A stretch of 64,000 bases of DNA from Amyelois transitella (Eukaryota > Arthropoda > Insecta > Lepidoptera > Pyralidae), in contig NC_083514.1 of assembly GCF_032362555.1 (NCBI RefSeq), positions 791,001 to 855,000 of the forward strand, written 5' to 3'. Below, in pieces: positions 30,263-45,300 of the stretch. Numbering within the stretch: the first letter of the stretch is position 1; each line of letters begins with the position of its first letter. The position numbers and the translations under genes were made by a program. The notes below the pieces were generated by a model. That model ran no database searches, was not told where the DNA came from, and worked only from the letters and a program-made list of their open reading frames with translations.

Positions 30263-32756
30263 CTAACATACGGAATATTTTTATCCTGAAACCCTTAACA
30301 GGTGAACATAAAGCTATTAACATGAAACTGTCAGACAGTCTTCATATTATAGAGGAATATAAATATAATGATGAACGATGACGCTGAATGAATATTAAAC
30401 GGAAAATAATGCACATCTGATTTTAAGGTTGTAGTGAAAATTGTCCGCAATTAAATTTTCTTTATTATTGTGTGCAGATAAAGTAAATTTTTAAGATATC
30501 AGAACAAAACAATTTTTCACAACAAGGAAACTTTTAAACAATATTATAGGTATTGCCTATAATAACAAATACAGACATGAGTAATTATTTAAATTTATAA
30601 ATGGAATTAATTTTGAAAAAAAAATATGTATTTGACATTTGGATTTGGCCTTTAGCGCCAAATCAAAGCCAATTGCCATCTTTGAACTTATAAAAACAAT
30701 AATGTTATTATAAACTATAATCAAAAGACCTTTAGTTTTTTTTTTTACACTCACACAAACCAAGAAAAATATTTACAATGCTTTTTTTTCAGAAAAAAAA
30801 TTAAGTGTAAAGATTCACAGTCAGATCTCTTATTAGAGCTGAAAGTACCTACGTAGGTAGTTTAATTATATTTTGAATTATTATATTTAGCGTCACCACA
30901 AATGCTATATACGATTAATAATGCTTACAAATAAAATAAATATTTATTTCATATAGAGTGATAAACAAAATAAATATGTGTGATGGCAAAATGAAAGCTA
31001 TGTAAGTGTTATTAGTATTATTTATATATAATTAAATTAAGTAACCTATTAAGTATTCATATTTTATATATTTCTTTGCGTCCATCTCAGTTTGGTCCAA
31101 AGGTTCGACTGACAGAGAATGCCTTGGGGTGTTAGGTCCACCTGTTGTACATTTTAACGTGCTTAATGCACGTAAAGAAATTAATAAATAATATTGAGTT
31201 GAATAGAAAAATATATATTACAATTGGACAATAGTTATCATGCGATACCATTCAGCACTATGGTTTTGTCCATTTGTATTGTTATTTATCAGAACTTATA
31301 TACCGAATTAAATTGAAAGGTCCGCCATTGCATATAATTTATTTATTTTATAACTACGTACTATTTCTTGGAACAGTGTAAATTTCTGTGCAATAAAGAT
31401 ATTAAAAACAAACAAAGGTCGAGGTGGTATTATAATACATACATATACATTGATATATAGCCTTATATTACGTGTTCAAAATAAATAATAATAGATTTAT
31501 TATCTAACCATTCATAACATTTGCGATGAGTTAAAGTTGTGCTTAAAAAAGAAACTATACCATCCAAATCGCACTTAGATAATAGATTGTTCTTCTCAAA
31601 CTTATCACACAATAGTACCCACCTGATAGAAAGCGGTTACCTCAGCCAATGTTAACTAATATTTTACGACGCCAACTTAAACCTCAGTCAATTTACTAAA
31701 ATTTGTACATAAATAAAGTATAAAAGATGTCAACTCATATAAAGTCAGCGAAAATTAAATACCAATATTTTAAAGACTTACAACACGAAGATTATCTAAA
31801 AATGGAATCAATATTTAACGTTAAAATGTTGATGCTTAATTTACCCTGACTCTAAAATACTGTTAATCACAACACAAGACAAAAAAAAAATAAAGAAACT
31901 TGTTCTTATTTCAAATTATCCCACGAATTGGAAAAAAAACGAAGTAATAATTTTTTTTTAAAAAAAGAACTTTTATAATCTTTTGCATAAACGCATCAAC
32001 AGAACTATCCCCCCTGTAACATGACACGCGCGACGCCGTTTTTATTAACTATCGCTGTCCCGTTTCACGACATAATGGAAAAGCGTGACACGTGACATGC
32101 TGCGGAGACTGGAATATAATTTTAATCTTAGGCCTTTTTTCCTTAAAAGACAAGAAGATATCGAAATAAGATTCGATAATAAAATATGAACATGGAAAAT
32201 AAAAATTGCTTAGTTTTGAAAATATAAGTACATAGAATATAAGCCATGACCGAAACACCTATGAAAAATGGTTTGCAAAAAATAGTCTGAAAATATCTAG
32301 AAAAATGAAAAAAATAAACGTTCATAAACGTACCAAAAAATACGATCGTGTGAAACTGAAATAAGAAATGTCGTCATTGTGCAACTGAATCTTAATGTGG
32401 TTTTATTAAGTTAAGTCCCATATAAAACAGCTATAAAAATCTCAAAATTTTCACGGGAACGTTAGACATGGGAATCGGCGGAGTTTCCAAAAAATTTTTT
32501 GTCAAGTTTTGTGATAACTACCTACGTTTTTTTTATTTAAATCATCATCACCATTATTATACAAATAAAGAGTCGCCAGCGACTTAGACGTATAGAATGA
32601 GCCAATTTCTTCCTAAATATGCGTCTAGAATACATTATCGAATGTAAATCTGTATAAAAATAATCAAAGAATATAAAACTATTCCTTTCTTATCGTCTCC
32701 GTGAGCATTGTGAACGCCATCTGTGAAATGAACGATAGTTAAATAGATTAAAATAA
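30263..32756 (-). other. Repeat-poor AT-rich tract, possible terminal 3' UTR exon of TOP2
   Basis: 2.5 kb without the usual repeats, downstream of the TOP2 stop and its candidate 3' UTR donor. Complement AATAAA signals occur around 29587 and within the tract. No protein-like frame. Confidence 0.3.
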
Positions 32757-33000
32757 AAACATACATACATATAGTCACGTCTTTATCCCTTGCGGGGTGA
32801 ACAGAGCTAACAGTCTTGTGAAGACTGATAGGCCTGATACGTTCAGCTGTATGGTTTCATGATGAAATTGATATTCAAATAGTCACATGTTGCTTGCCCA
32901 TTGCAAAAGAATCCCAAGTTTGGAAGCCTATTCCTTAGTCGCCTTTAAAACGAAACAGATATTCTTTTTTAAAATTAAAACATCATCACACGGCACATTT
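32757..33000 (-). repeat. Family B copy, diverged
   Basis: Contains TTGCGGGGTGAACAGAGC and a shortened middle; the head is only CACGGCAC. Confidence 0.7.
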
Positions 33001-33134
33001 ATTTAAATACTTAAAAAGATATATGTATAACAAATACACTACTTATTTATTTATTATTGCTAAATATACATTTTTCTCTCTTTCTATATAATAATTTAAG
33101 ATTTAGAACAAAGAAGAAGAGTAGGCAATATAGA

Positions 33135-33290
33135 AAAAAAAATGCTGCAGTGCAGTTTATTACCGCTTCTGCATTGACGCTTTGGAAGCGGCCAGTGAAC
33201 TTGAGTTTTAAAGTAATAATTTGACGTCAATTTTATGAAACCAAAAGATATGACAATTATTAAATGATATTTGAAATGTCACATATAGTG
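33135..33290. repeat. Family D repeat, opposite orientation
   Basis: ATGCTGCAGTGCAGTTTATT, ACCGCTTCTGCATTGACGC and TTTGGAAGCGG. Confidence 0.5.
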
Positions 33291-33334
33291 AAAAAAAAAT
33301 TTAATTAGAGTTTGAAATGATAATTCCAACTCAC

Positions 33335-33354
33335 CAATCCTTCCACAGCCCCGT
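33335..33354 (-). other. Top2: TOP2 3' UTR stub ending at a consensus 5' splice site
   Basis: Twenty nucleotides after the TGA stop the sequence reads GGATTG then GTGAGT, a strong donor. This suggests a 3' UTR intron and a terminal noncoding exon further left, perhaps ending near the AATAAA complement around 29587. A junction this close to the stop should not trigger nonsense-mediated decay. Confidence 0.4.
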
Positions 33355-36300
33355 TCAATCAGACTCCGAGCCGGAGTCGTCGCTGAAGTGGTACTTCCCG
33401 CGCGGCGGCGCACGCGCAGCCGAGCGCGGCGCGGGCGGCGCGTCACTGTCGGAGCCGCTCGAGTTCTTCTTCTTCTTCTTGCGCGGGTTCGCTGGTTTTG
33501 CTTTAGTCTGGACCAAGGGTTACAATTACAGTTAGACGGCCTCTGTGGAGCAGCGGTAGTACGCTTGTCTGTGACACCGGAGGTCCCAGGTTCGAATCTC
33601 GGCCACGGCATGATGAGAAAAGAACTTTTTCTGATCGGCCTGAGTCTTGGATGTTTATCTATAAAAGTATTTATTATAAAAAATAGTATCGTTGAGTTAG
33701 TATCTCGTAACACAAGTCTCGAACTTACTTCGAGGCTAACTCAATCTGTGTAATTTGTCCCGTATATATTTATTTATTTACAGTTACCGTCATTGCCGTG
33801 TGGTTCCCAGCACCAAAAGAAAAAAAAGGACCGCTCCGTCTCTTTCCCATGGATGTTAAAAGCGACTAAGGAATATCCTAATAAACTTGTAATTCTTATT
33901 CTGGGCGATGGGCCAGCAACCAGACACTATTTTTCTTGTTGCCAACTACACTCAATACCATTCAGTCTTTTCGAGACTATCAGCTCTATCCTACCCCGCA
34001 TGGAATATAGACGTGACTATACCTTTTTACTATCAAATATGCTATCATCATCATCGCTGTCCAGGCTGATAACCTTGGCGGGCCGTTTCTTAGGTTTCTC
34101 CTTCTTCTCCTCCTTCTCAGCTTTCCTCTTGGGCGCCGGCCTCTTCTTCGGCGGCGACTCCGGCGCAGGCTCGCCGTCGTCGCTGGAGATCACGTGCGAG
34201 TGGTTGTTCTGCTCCCGCCTCGTGTCCTCGATGAGGGAGTCGAACAGGCAGTCTGAGAACAAACATTTTTAAAATTCAAGCATACTACATATGTGACTTC
34301 CTTAAGATATTAATTCCCTCTTTGGCGTCGAAATTTCAAAGCCTTGACATTCCGATAGAATATAATAGAACTACAAATTTTTCTAATGGATGTCGTTAAA
34401 GGCGACAAGGGGATAGGGTTAAAAATTTGAATTTTGTATCCCTCTTATAAGCGACGGGCTAGTAACATGTCGATATTAGAACAATTTCACATTTTTCCAA
34501 TGAATGTCGTCGTAAAAGGCGACAAAGGGATAGGGTTAAGAACTTGGGATCTCTCTTGTAAGCGACCGGCTAGCAACATCTCGCTATTTGAATCTCAATT
34601 CCATCATCAAGCCATACAGCTGAACGTGGCCTTTCAGTCTTATCGAGACTATTGGCTCTGTCTACCCCACAGGTAATTTATTTATTAAGCACACCAAACA
34701 GATTACAAATACTGAAAATAAAAAATGTGTACACAAATAGAAGTGATCAAGTTTGTAATCCCAAAACAGGTAATGTATAATGTGACTATATGTATGTACT
34801 AGCTGTGCCCGCGACTTCGTCCGCGTGGAATAGTTATTTTGGGCATCATTGAAGCCCTCAAGGATGAATAATTCTCCCGGTTTTTTTTTTTCACATTTTC
34901 CATTATTTCTTCGCTCCTAATAGTTGCAGCGTGATGTTATATAGCCTAAAGCCTTCCTCGATAAATGGTCTATTAAACACAAAAAGAATTTTTCTATTCG
35001 AACCAGAAGTTCCTGATATTAGCGCGTTCAAACAAACAAACTGTTCAGCTTTATTATATTAGTATAGATGTCTGCTCACCAGAATCCATCTCAGCGGGTT
35101 TCTTGTTCCCGTTCTTCTTGACGTTGAAATCATCATCGTCATCATCACTGAGAGCCAGCTGTTTGGGCTTATCATCATCGAGGTTGTTGTCGTGCAACTC
35201 CGGCTCCGAGTCTGATGAGGAAGACTCCTCGCCGTCTTTATATTTTTGAACCTGTTTAATTAATGAGATAATTGAGAAAATTTAATAAATTGTCGACATG
35301 CTGAAAGAAATTTCTTAATTCTAAGTTGTTGTTCAATTTATTCTCAATGTTTATGTTTTGTCTATTATATTATAATATCTTATTATTAGTACTTTGAATC
35401 CAAAGGACGGATTATAAATTTAGGATTCATCTTTTAGGCGATGTGCTAGCAACCTGTCACTATTTGAATCTCAATTCTATCATCAAGCCAAGCAGCTGAA
35501 CGTGGTCTATCAACCTTTTCAAGATTGTTGGCTCTGTCTACCCCGTAAGGGATATAGACATGACACACAGAAACGCTGAGCGACAGAGCATGTTCAAAAT
35601 TATCTACACCATCTTGATTTGGAACTATATTAGTTTGTTTAGGAAAGTCATATAATTCACCAATTTGTTTCAAAATATACTATGTAACTGTCCCGGAAAA
35701 CATTGTTTTGCCATATAAATAATTTTTAAATTTCTAGTTAAAAAAAAATATTAAGGGTGAGGTATGAAAAATAGATGTTGGCCGATTCTCAGACCTACCC
35801 AATATGCTAACAAAATTTCATGAGAATCGGTCAAGCCGTTTCGGAGGAGTACGGGAACGAACATTGTGGCAGGAGAATTTTATATATAACTAGCTGTGCC
35901 CGCGACTTCGTCCGCGTGGAATAGTTATTTTGGGCATCATATTTATTTGGCGGTCAGGCGGTCACGCGTATTAGAAAGAACGCTGGTTCGCCGTATTAAA
36001 TGTTTCGCTGCAAATTGCTTATAACGACTATATCTCAAAACCTATTCGTCTGATTTATATACTGTAAATGGCAATTTTAGTCTACATGAAAAGCCGAAAG
36101 TAATAAACATATTTATTTGGATAAGGATTAATACTGAATTAAAGAAAATTGGCTTTAAAATAACTTATGTTTATAATGAAAAAATAATCTTAAAAAATGA
36201 ACATAAAAGTGGTTATTGTAAGTAAACCTTAAGAGATAGATATATGCTCTCGCGGACTTTTTTGTGGCAAAAAATGAGTACTTCACATCTTTAGTACATT

Positions 36301-39300
36301 GTTTTACTATATCTTTGTTGGTTTGCGCAGCGTTCGCGTGGAAAGCTCGCAGATTGCCGACTCATTCAACTTTCACCTGCATTGTTGACGTTTCCCGTAG
36401 GAAATCCGGGATAAAATGTAGCCTATAGCCTTCCTCGATAAATAGACTATCTAACAGTGAAAGAATTATTCAAATCGGTTCAGTAGTTTCTGAGATTAGC
36501 GCGTTTAAACAAACAAACAAAACAAACTCTTCAGCTTTATAATATTAGTATAGATAATAGTTACAGCGTGATATTATACAGCCTAAAGCCTTCCTCAATA
36601 AATGGTCTATTCAACACAAAAAGAATTTTTCAATACGAACCAAGTAGTTCCTGAGATTACCGCTTCAAACAAACAAGCAAACAAACCAACAAACTCTTCA
36701 GCTTTATAATATTAGTATATAGATATGTAAATCTGTAAATCAGCGATAAAGGTTTTTTTAATAGAAATATACCTAATATATTAGAAATATACTTACCGAA
36801 ACCATCGAGCTTGCATGAAGAGAGTTATGAATGTGGATGAAGCGAAGAAAGTGTGCAGAGATCGTGGCAAGTGGAAAGATGTAGTCTCTGCCTACCCCTC
36901 AAGGAAAAAGGCGTGATTTTATGTATGTGTATATGTATGTATGTATGTTTGTATGTATATTTAATGTATGTATGTATGTATATACCTTGGTGGCAGCCCT
37001 GCGCACGGCGGCCCGCTCGCGCGGCGCGGGCGCCGCCATGTCCACTTCGGAGCCCGACATCTCGCCAGAACTGCTGCCGCTGAACGTCATCCTCTGTAAT
37101 GGAATACATATATATATATATGTATATATTACATACATAGATAGATAGATAGATAATTCATTTATTTGATTTGCTACACACGATTTACAATTTCATATGA
37201 AATACAAATTAATAGGGTGTGAGTTGCAGCAATACAAAAAGGTCACAACTCAACGAATTTATTGCTGTAGAGCAATACGCTGATTTTCAGTTATGACCTA
37301 GGTGCTAGTGCAGATATTACCACATCTTTGCGGGGTAGACAGAGCCAACAGTGTTGATAAAACCGAAAGGTCACGTTCAACGAGAAGAATCGCCAGTTTA
37401 TTAGCCTATACCTTAGTCGCCTTATACGATATCCGTGAGAAAGAGGATAGAGTGGTGCGTGTCTTTAGTGACGGGAACCACACGGCACGGTTATGGAATA
37501 GAATAGACTTATTTTCAAAATTGAATACAAAGTCACCGACTTATTAACGTCAACGTTCTGTTCTGTTTAGAAGAAGCGACGGAATAAACTACACTGCAGC
37601 ATTTTCACCGGACGTCAATTCACAAATATAATTGACGAATATTTTAGTATTTTATAAATTTAGAAAGAGATGACTAAAATATATATAAATGATATCCTAT
37701 CAAATGTCAAATTTAGTTTAAATTTATTTTGGTATATTTGATTTAATATTATTAGCAATAATATAATAATATATATACATACTAACATAAAAACAAATAC
37801 TTGTCATATACTACTACGTACTAAAATATACGTACAAACTTATTAATAAATAAACATACATTAACAGGATAATTGTACGTATGTATTTCCTTTTTATTTG
37901 GATTTTTTTAAATGCATGATCAAACATAAATGTAAACGATATTTTGTGATTGATAATTAACTATTTTACATCCTCTCCAGGATAAAACATAGTGATACTA
38001 TAAATACATGTAACAGATCTGTACTACTTACCTATGTTTAACAATAAAGTATTTGAATTTGAAATTTGAATGTTATGTATGTACTAGCTGTCCCGGCAAA
38101 TGTTGTTTTGCCATATAAATAATTTAAAATTTAAAAATGTTAAGGGTGGACAACCCTTAACACTTAGGGGTATGAAAAATAGATGTCAGCCGAATCTCAC
38201 GACCTACTGAATATGCATGCAAAATTTGGTTAAAATCGGTAAAGCCGTTTCGGAGGAGTACGGAGACAAACATTGTGACACGAGAATTTTATATATAGAT
38301 AGAAAGAATATCATATCTTGATCAAATTAAGGACGTCCTGGTAAAGGGTCAGGTCAAAAGTACCCGAAACCGCCGAGCTTGTATGAAGAGAGTTATGAAT
38401 GTGGATGAAGCGAAGGAAGTGTGCAGGGATCGTGGCAAGTGGAAAGATGTAGTCTCTGCCTACCCCTCCGGGAAAGAGGCGTGATTTTATGTATGTATGT
38501 AGATAGATAGATAGATAGACATAGATAGATAATACCATATTCTTCTAAATCCAATAATTGTTTTGTTATTTGTTTTAATGTGCAATAAAGAGTTTAAAAA
38601 CAAACAAACAAACCTTTTTAGGCTCCTTCTTGAAGCCCAGTTTGGTCTGCTTGAGCCCGTCCTTGTCTTTCTCCGGCTTCTCCACCTTCTCCTTCTTCAC
38701 CCTGCCCCGGGGCTTCTTCTCGCCGCTCGCCGGGCTCACGCCCGTCGGATCGTCCTGGTGTTGACATACACAAATAATGTTTACTTTATACATGTCAAAA
38801 TAAATTAATTTTATGGTAGAGATGGTATAGTTGTCATACATACATACATAAAATCACGCCTCTTTCCCGGAGGGGTAAGCAGAGACTACCTCTTTCCACT
38901 TGCCACGATCTCTGCATACTTCCTTCGCTTCATCCACATTCATAACTCTCTTCATACAAGCTCGGCGGTTTCGGGTACTTTTGACCTGACCCTTTACCAG
39001 GACGTCCTTAATTTGATCAAGATACGTTCGTCTAGCTCTTCCCACGTCTTCTTCTAGTTGTCATTTTAAACAATATACATATAATTACGTTACTTTAGGG
39101 ATATATCCCTTGCGGAGTAGACAGAGCTAATAGTCTTGAAAAGAATGAAAGGCCACGTTCAGCTGTATGGCTTAATGTTAGAAATGAAACTGTGAACCTG
39201 TCACAGGTAGCCCAAATAGTATAACAAGAAAAATTAATTGGAATTTTATAATAAATTAATTTTGTTATTGATAAAACTTTTTTAGAAATATGTTTTCTGT

Positions 39301-42300
39301 AACTGAAAATAGGATAATTTTGATAGTTGATGTAGCAGAACTGTTTTTTTTCTTCAATTATTTAGTAGTTTAGATTTTTGTTTGTATGTTTGTTGTAATA
39401 TCTTTGTTGCACATACATTTACACAGTTGCAAGAATTGTACTAAGTTATAAAAAAAATAAATCACTTGCAATGACGGGCTTTATCCCACAAAGGAATGCC
39501 GTAAAAGGTGACTAATGGAATGGCTAATAAACTATGGATTCTTCTTTTAGACGATGGGTTAGCAACCTGTCACAATTTGAATCTCAATTCTATCTTTAAG
39601 CTAAACAGCTGAACGTGACCTATCAGTCTTTTCGAGACTGTTGGCTCTGTCTACCCCGCAAGGGATACAATCGTGATTATATGTATGCATGCATGTATAC
39701 ATGAAACTAAAAAGTTACCGGATCATATTCCTTCTTGATCTCCTTCCTGGTCTTGGCCTTCTCAGCGGCCTGGATCCTCTTGATGAGGTCCTCAGATATC
39801 TTGGGCTCGATGCGGCGACCGTTCTCAGACGGAATTATGTCCATTAGTGACTTGCGATTCTTCTTGTTGGCGGCCTGTAATAGATTTTAATAGTTTTATT
39901 TGAATATTGAGCTCCGAGGAGGACCTTAATTTAAGCAAAATGTCTAATGTACAAAACTTTAAATGCACAAAAAAAAATATATTTTCAAGACTGTTTTGGC
40001 GCGGCGTTGAAATCTTTTTAATTTTATTGATTATTTTTATTAGTTTGATATATGAGTGGCGTTTGCCATAAAAAAAAACAACAAAAGAATTCAAGAAAAT
40101 CCTACAAAGACTAAATTCTAAAAAAATCTCTTTTTTAATAAGTTCATCATCTAGAGCCAAATACTGATTATTTATTAATTTTGAAATGCGAAAAGAGCGG
40201 CGAGATTTGATTTCACAAATAGAAAATTAATAAGATAAATATTTACCTTCATCCTTTCCATCTTTTAGTAAGCATAAAATAAAACATAAATTATTATGGT
40301 CAAGTATTTTAAGTAAGTACGATGGGTAATCTTTAATATTAGCTACTAGCTTAAATAATATTATAAATGTGAAAGTAAGTTTATTTGTTTGTTTGTGGTA
40401 ACCCCCTTCACAGGTTATTTAGTAAGCCAATCTTGAAATTTTGCGTATATATATAATTAAATCTAGAGAAGGGCATAGGGTGCCTTCTATCTCCATTTAA
40501 AACTAAAATTCCCGTGGGATTAGCAAAAATCTTTCAATTGTGGCGCTAAATTTGTCGCTTTTTGTAGCTAACGCTAAATAGATAAAGCTAATGGATGCTC
40601 TAAATCTGCGGAAACCCACCAGCGCCTTGCTGGTCTTCTTGTTGACGCCCAGCTCGTCCTGCCGCTCCAGCTCCTCCACCTCGTCCAGCTTCAGCAGCAG
40701 GGCGTCCAGGTCCTCGCGCCATAGCATGGCGGGGGTTTTAGCCCTGGATAAAAAGCAATATATATATAATCATATACCTTGAGGGGTGATAAGTATTTTA
40801 CAGTATAAAATAAATATATACGGGACAAATTACACAGATTGAGTTAGCATCTAAGTAAGTTCGAGACTTGTGTTACGAGATACTAACTCAACGATACTAT
40901 ATTTTAATAATAAATACTTATATAGATAAACATGCAGGACCCAGGCCGATAAGAAAAAGTTCTTTTCTCATCATGCCCTGGCCGGGATTCGAAACCGGGA
41001 CCTCCGGTGGCACAGACAAGCGCACTACCGCTGCGCCACAGAGGCCGCAAGTATGTATGTGATGTGTACCAACCACCACCAACTTAAAGTTTTTCTGTTT
41101 GGTCAGCTGATAGACTGGTAGATAATGCCAAACGGCATTAAGTCCGCCTTTTGTATATTTTTTTGGACAAGTTTTCAATATACACATATACACACACACA
41201 TAATCACGTCTTATCCCTTGTGGGGTAGACAGAACCAACAGTCTTGGAAAAGACTGATCGGCCACGTTCAGCTACTTGACTTAGTGATAGAATTGAGATC
41301 CAAATAGTGACAGGTTGCTAGCCCATCGCCTAAAAAAAGAATCCAAAGTTTGTAAAGCCTATCCCTTAGTCGCCTTTTTACGACATCCATGGGAAAGAGA
41401 TGGAGTGGTCCTATTCTTTTTGTATTGGTGCCGGGAACCACACGGCACGGTTTTTAATATAAGAGTTTATGACTCACTTGAGCGCTGTGAGTTCGGTGAG
41501 CTTCTGATCCCTCTGCTTCAACAGCTCCTCCTTCTTCTCCTTGGTGAGCATCCACATGGACATGCCCAGGAGGTAGTTGAATTTCTTTACTTCTTTCAGT
41601 TGTTGGAACGCTTTGTCTGCAAGGGATCACAACAATCATGTGATGTCATAAGAATAAAATACGATTTGAAATAAGTTGAGCTTTCTTCCTTATATATATA
41701 TATATATATGTATATGTATATAAATCCCACGGAAACTATTTTATAAATACTTGTTTGCCGGTTGACTGGAAGAGATCCCTTCATGGGATAAGTCCGCCAT
41801 TGCAAGTGATTTGTTTATTTTATAACATACATATGGTCACGTCTAGACAGAGCCAACAGTCTTGAAAAGACTGAATTGCTAGCCCATCGCCTAAAAAAGA
41901 ATCCCAAGTTTGTAAGCCTATCCCTTAGTCGCCTTTTACGACAATATACTTTCTTTTATAACTATGTACTATTGTCTTGTTTCTGTGTAAATTTCTATAC
42001 AATAAAGATATTACAAACAAACAAACTATAGTTTATACCCGGGAATGAAACATACCCTTTGCCCTTCTCCAGACTCTTTATTATATATACGTGATATTTC
42101 AAGAAGATTGTTTCAGTAGATAACCCATGAAGAGGTAACAAACAAACTCACTTTCGCATCTATAATATTAGTTAGAACATAAATAAGTATGAATAATTAG
42201 ATTTCATCAATTATTAATTTTATCAATATAAACACATTGGTTCTTCAGATAATCAGATCATCACAATCACATCAAAAGTAAATCCGATATTTCTCAGATA

Positions 42301-45300
42301 ATTTTGGTACAATCTAGATTAAATACAATCACGCCTCTTTCCCGGAGGGGTAGGCAGAGACTACATCTTTCCACTTGCCACGATCTCTGCACACTTCCTT
42401 CGCTTCATCCACATTCATAACTCTCTTCGTGCAAGCTCGGCGGTTTCGATTTGTAATCTAGATTATAACTAAAGAAATCTAAATACCAGGGTCAGCAGGT
42501 TTCCCCTTCTCAGGCTCGGGCTCCGGTTCGTCCTCAGACTCAGCGTCCTCCTCCTCATCAGCTCCGTCCAAGTTCTGCATCTTGGCAGCTCGCTTCTTCC
42601 ACTCAGCGATGGGGTCCGGGGCATATCCTGGTATAAAACAAACATTTATTACTGGATTTTCCTGCTTTAAAACTAGATGAATATGTTTAGTGTAAAAGCA
42701 CACAATCTGTCACACAATCAAAAAAAGACTGAATGGCCATGTTCAGCTATTTGGCTCAATGATAGAATTGAGATTCAAATAGTGACAGATTGCTAGCACA
42801 TCGCCTAAAAAAGAATCAAGTTTATAAGCCTATCCTTTACTCGTCTTTTACGACATCCATGGGAAATAGATGGAGTGGTCCTATTCTTTTTTTTTGTATT
42901 GGTGCCGAGAACCACAACACGGCACATTATTAATTTATTTAATTATATTAAATATATTTTGTATTGGTGCCAACTACACGGCACATTTATCACTACATAG
43001 TATAAAACAAAGTCGCTATTTTAGTCTGTTTGTCTGAATGCTTAAATCTTTAAAATTACGCAACGGATTTTGATGCGGCTTTTTGTAACACGTAGAGTGA
43101 TTCAAGAGGAAGGTTTTTATGTATAATAACATTTATAATTTTGCACCCGTGCGAAGCCGGAGCGGGTCGCTAGTTACACATAATTTAAGTTATTTAAGTA
43201 TACAAAACCTGACCTCTCTTGATGAGTTCCTCGACCATGGCCTTCCGCTTCTTATTCTCGATGACGAGCCCCTTGTCGCACTTCTCCAGGATGAAGCGCG
43301 CCTGGTTGGACAGCTTGTCCGCCTCGGCCTGGAGCTGCCCCTCCAGCCAGTCTTTACGTTTCACGTAGTACCTGAGTCTCAGCTCGTAGAACGAACGGAG
43401 TATTGATTCTACTTTCTCGTATCTGTGATGAGAATTTAATGATATATTTAAGTTGGTAAGATAGTGTATTCGTTTTGTCTCTTATCGACAATTTGGACGA
43501 GAAAATATCCAAGTTATAAACCAAAATAATATTTAAAAAATAACAATATTAAAACAATGTTTAAACCTCATTCTATGCTTATTTAGCATTCGACTCGCAT
43601 AATGTGTGGTAATTCTGTAAGACACTTGTTTTATCCATTTTTTTATTATGTCTATATCAGGTTTGGTGTGGTTAACAAAAACAAGCCGTTTATATATATA
43701 TATATATATATACATATATATTTGACGAGGTAATATGGTATTTACTGGTATCACAGTACGTCCATCTAGGCCTTATATATGTAGCATATACATTTAGAAA
43801 AAAATCCTATTTAAAAATCTAATCTTATGTAAAGTGCCGTGTGGTTCTCGGCACCAATAGAAAAAAAGAGTAGGACTCCATCTCTTTCTTACGGGTGTAG
43901 TAAAAGGCGACTAAGGGAATGACTTATAAACTTGGGAATTTTCTTTTAGGCGATGGGCTAGCAACGTGTCACTTTTTGAATCTCAATTCTATCATTAAGC
44001 CAAGCAGCTGAATGTGGCTTTTCAGTCTTCTCAAGACAGTTGGCTCTGTCTACCCCGCAAGGGATACAGACGTGATTATATGTATGTATGTGTAGCGGGA
44101 GCGATGATTCGAGCTTGACACGACTTGACCACGCTAGGTGTGATGTCTGGGGAACCAACACAACATCGTCTACCGCGCGGTTCCCCAGGCACCACACTAC
44201 CCTGGGGGAACATCTTCCCTTTGGTGGCGGTCGAGCCCGAACTATCTCTCCCGCTACATCGGCACATATACTGACTTGTTGAGACAGTTGAGATGGTCGA
44301 ATGCGTTCATGCAGGTCAGGGAGATGGTGGTCTGCAGCTTGAACACCTTGTGCACGCCCTCCGCTTCCACTTCGGGCAGCTTGCCCGGAAGCAGCGACAC
44401 CACGAAGCGGACTGTCGTGTCTGTGTTGTATTCCTGTAGGGGCGGGAAATTGTTTCATATAGGAATTTTTATGATTATATTAGGAGATTTATAAATAAAA
44501 CACATTCGAGCTTCGCTTGCATGATGACGCAATGCCAAACTGTTTTATTGTCTCGTACGGCCGTTACAAAACTGTTAGTCTATCTCTCTTGACAATGACA
44601 TTGACACTAATATGACACAGAAATAATGTACTGTAACTACGTCACTTAACACGTAGCCTGCCATAGTAGATTCGCTAATACAAAGATTATATACCTGTCA
44701 GTCACCGGTGACTGACATGGCAGTCTATGTGTTAATACAAGGTTCATCAATTTTCTCGTCTGGTTAAGAACGAAATACTAGTTACGACAGAAAACTTAAT
44801 TTTAAGTAATTAATTTGACGTCAACCAATTTTGTGTAACAAAAAGACAATTATTAAGTGATATTGAAGTGTCCCATAATTGACCTATACTAATTTTATAA
44901 AGCTGAAGAGTTTGTTTGTTGAGGAAGACCATTTATCGAGGAAAGCTTTAGCATATAACATCACGCTGCAAACTATTAGGAAGAAGAAATAATAGAAAAT
45001 GTGAAAAAAACGGGGTAAATTAATTAATCATCATCATCATTGAAGCCCTCAAGGCTTCAATGATGCACAAAATAACTATTTCACGCGGATGAAGTCGCGG
45101 GCACAGCTAGAAGTTTTGAACTTACCGTGCGTCTTTCTCTTTCGTCGTTCTTTCACATTTAAAATAACATTAGTTGTGATAAACTCTTCAACAATAAAAC
45201 TCACCCTATACTCAGATATAACCGGCTTCACTTTGTCAGTCCCTAGCAGCGGTTCCAGAACGTTCTCCTTATAATTCTGTGTCCAGGTGCCTATGGGTAA

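Noticed and set aside
33793-34272. 159-codon plus-strand frame
   Set aside because: Runs through a family B repeat and the antisense of TOP2 exon 17.
40868-41062. 64-codon plus-strand frame with FETGTSGGTDKRTT
   Set aside because: Antisense of a tRNA-derived SINE; similar frames occur at other SINE copies.
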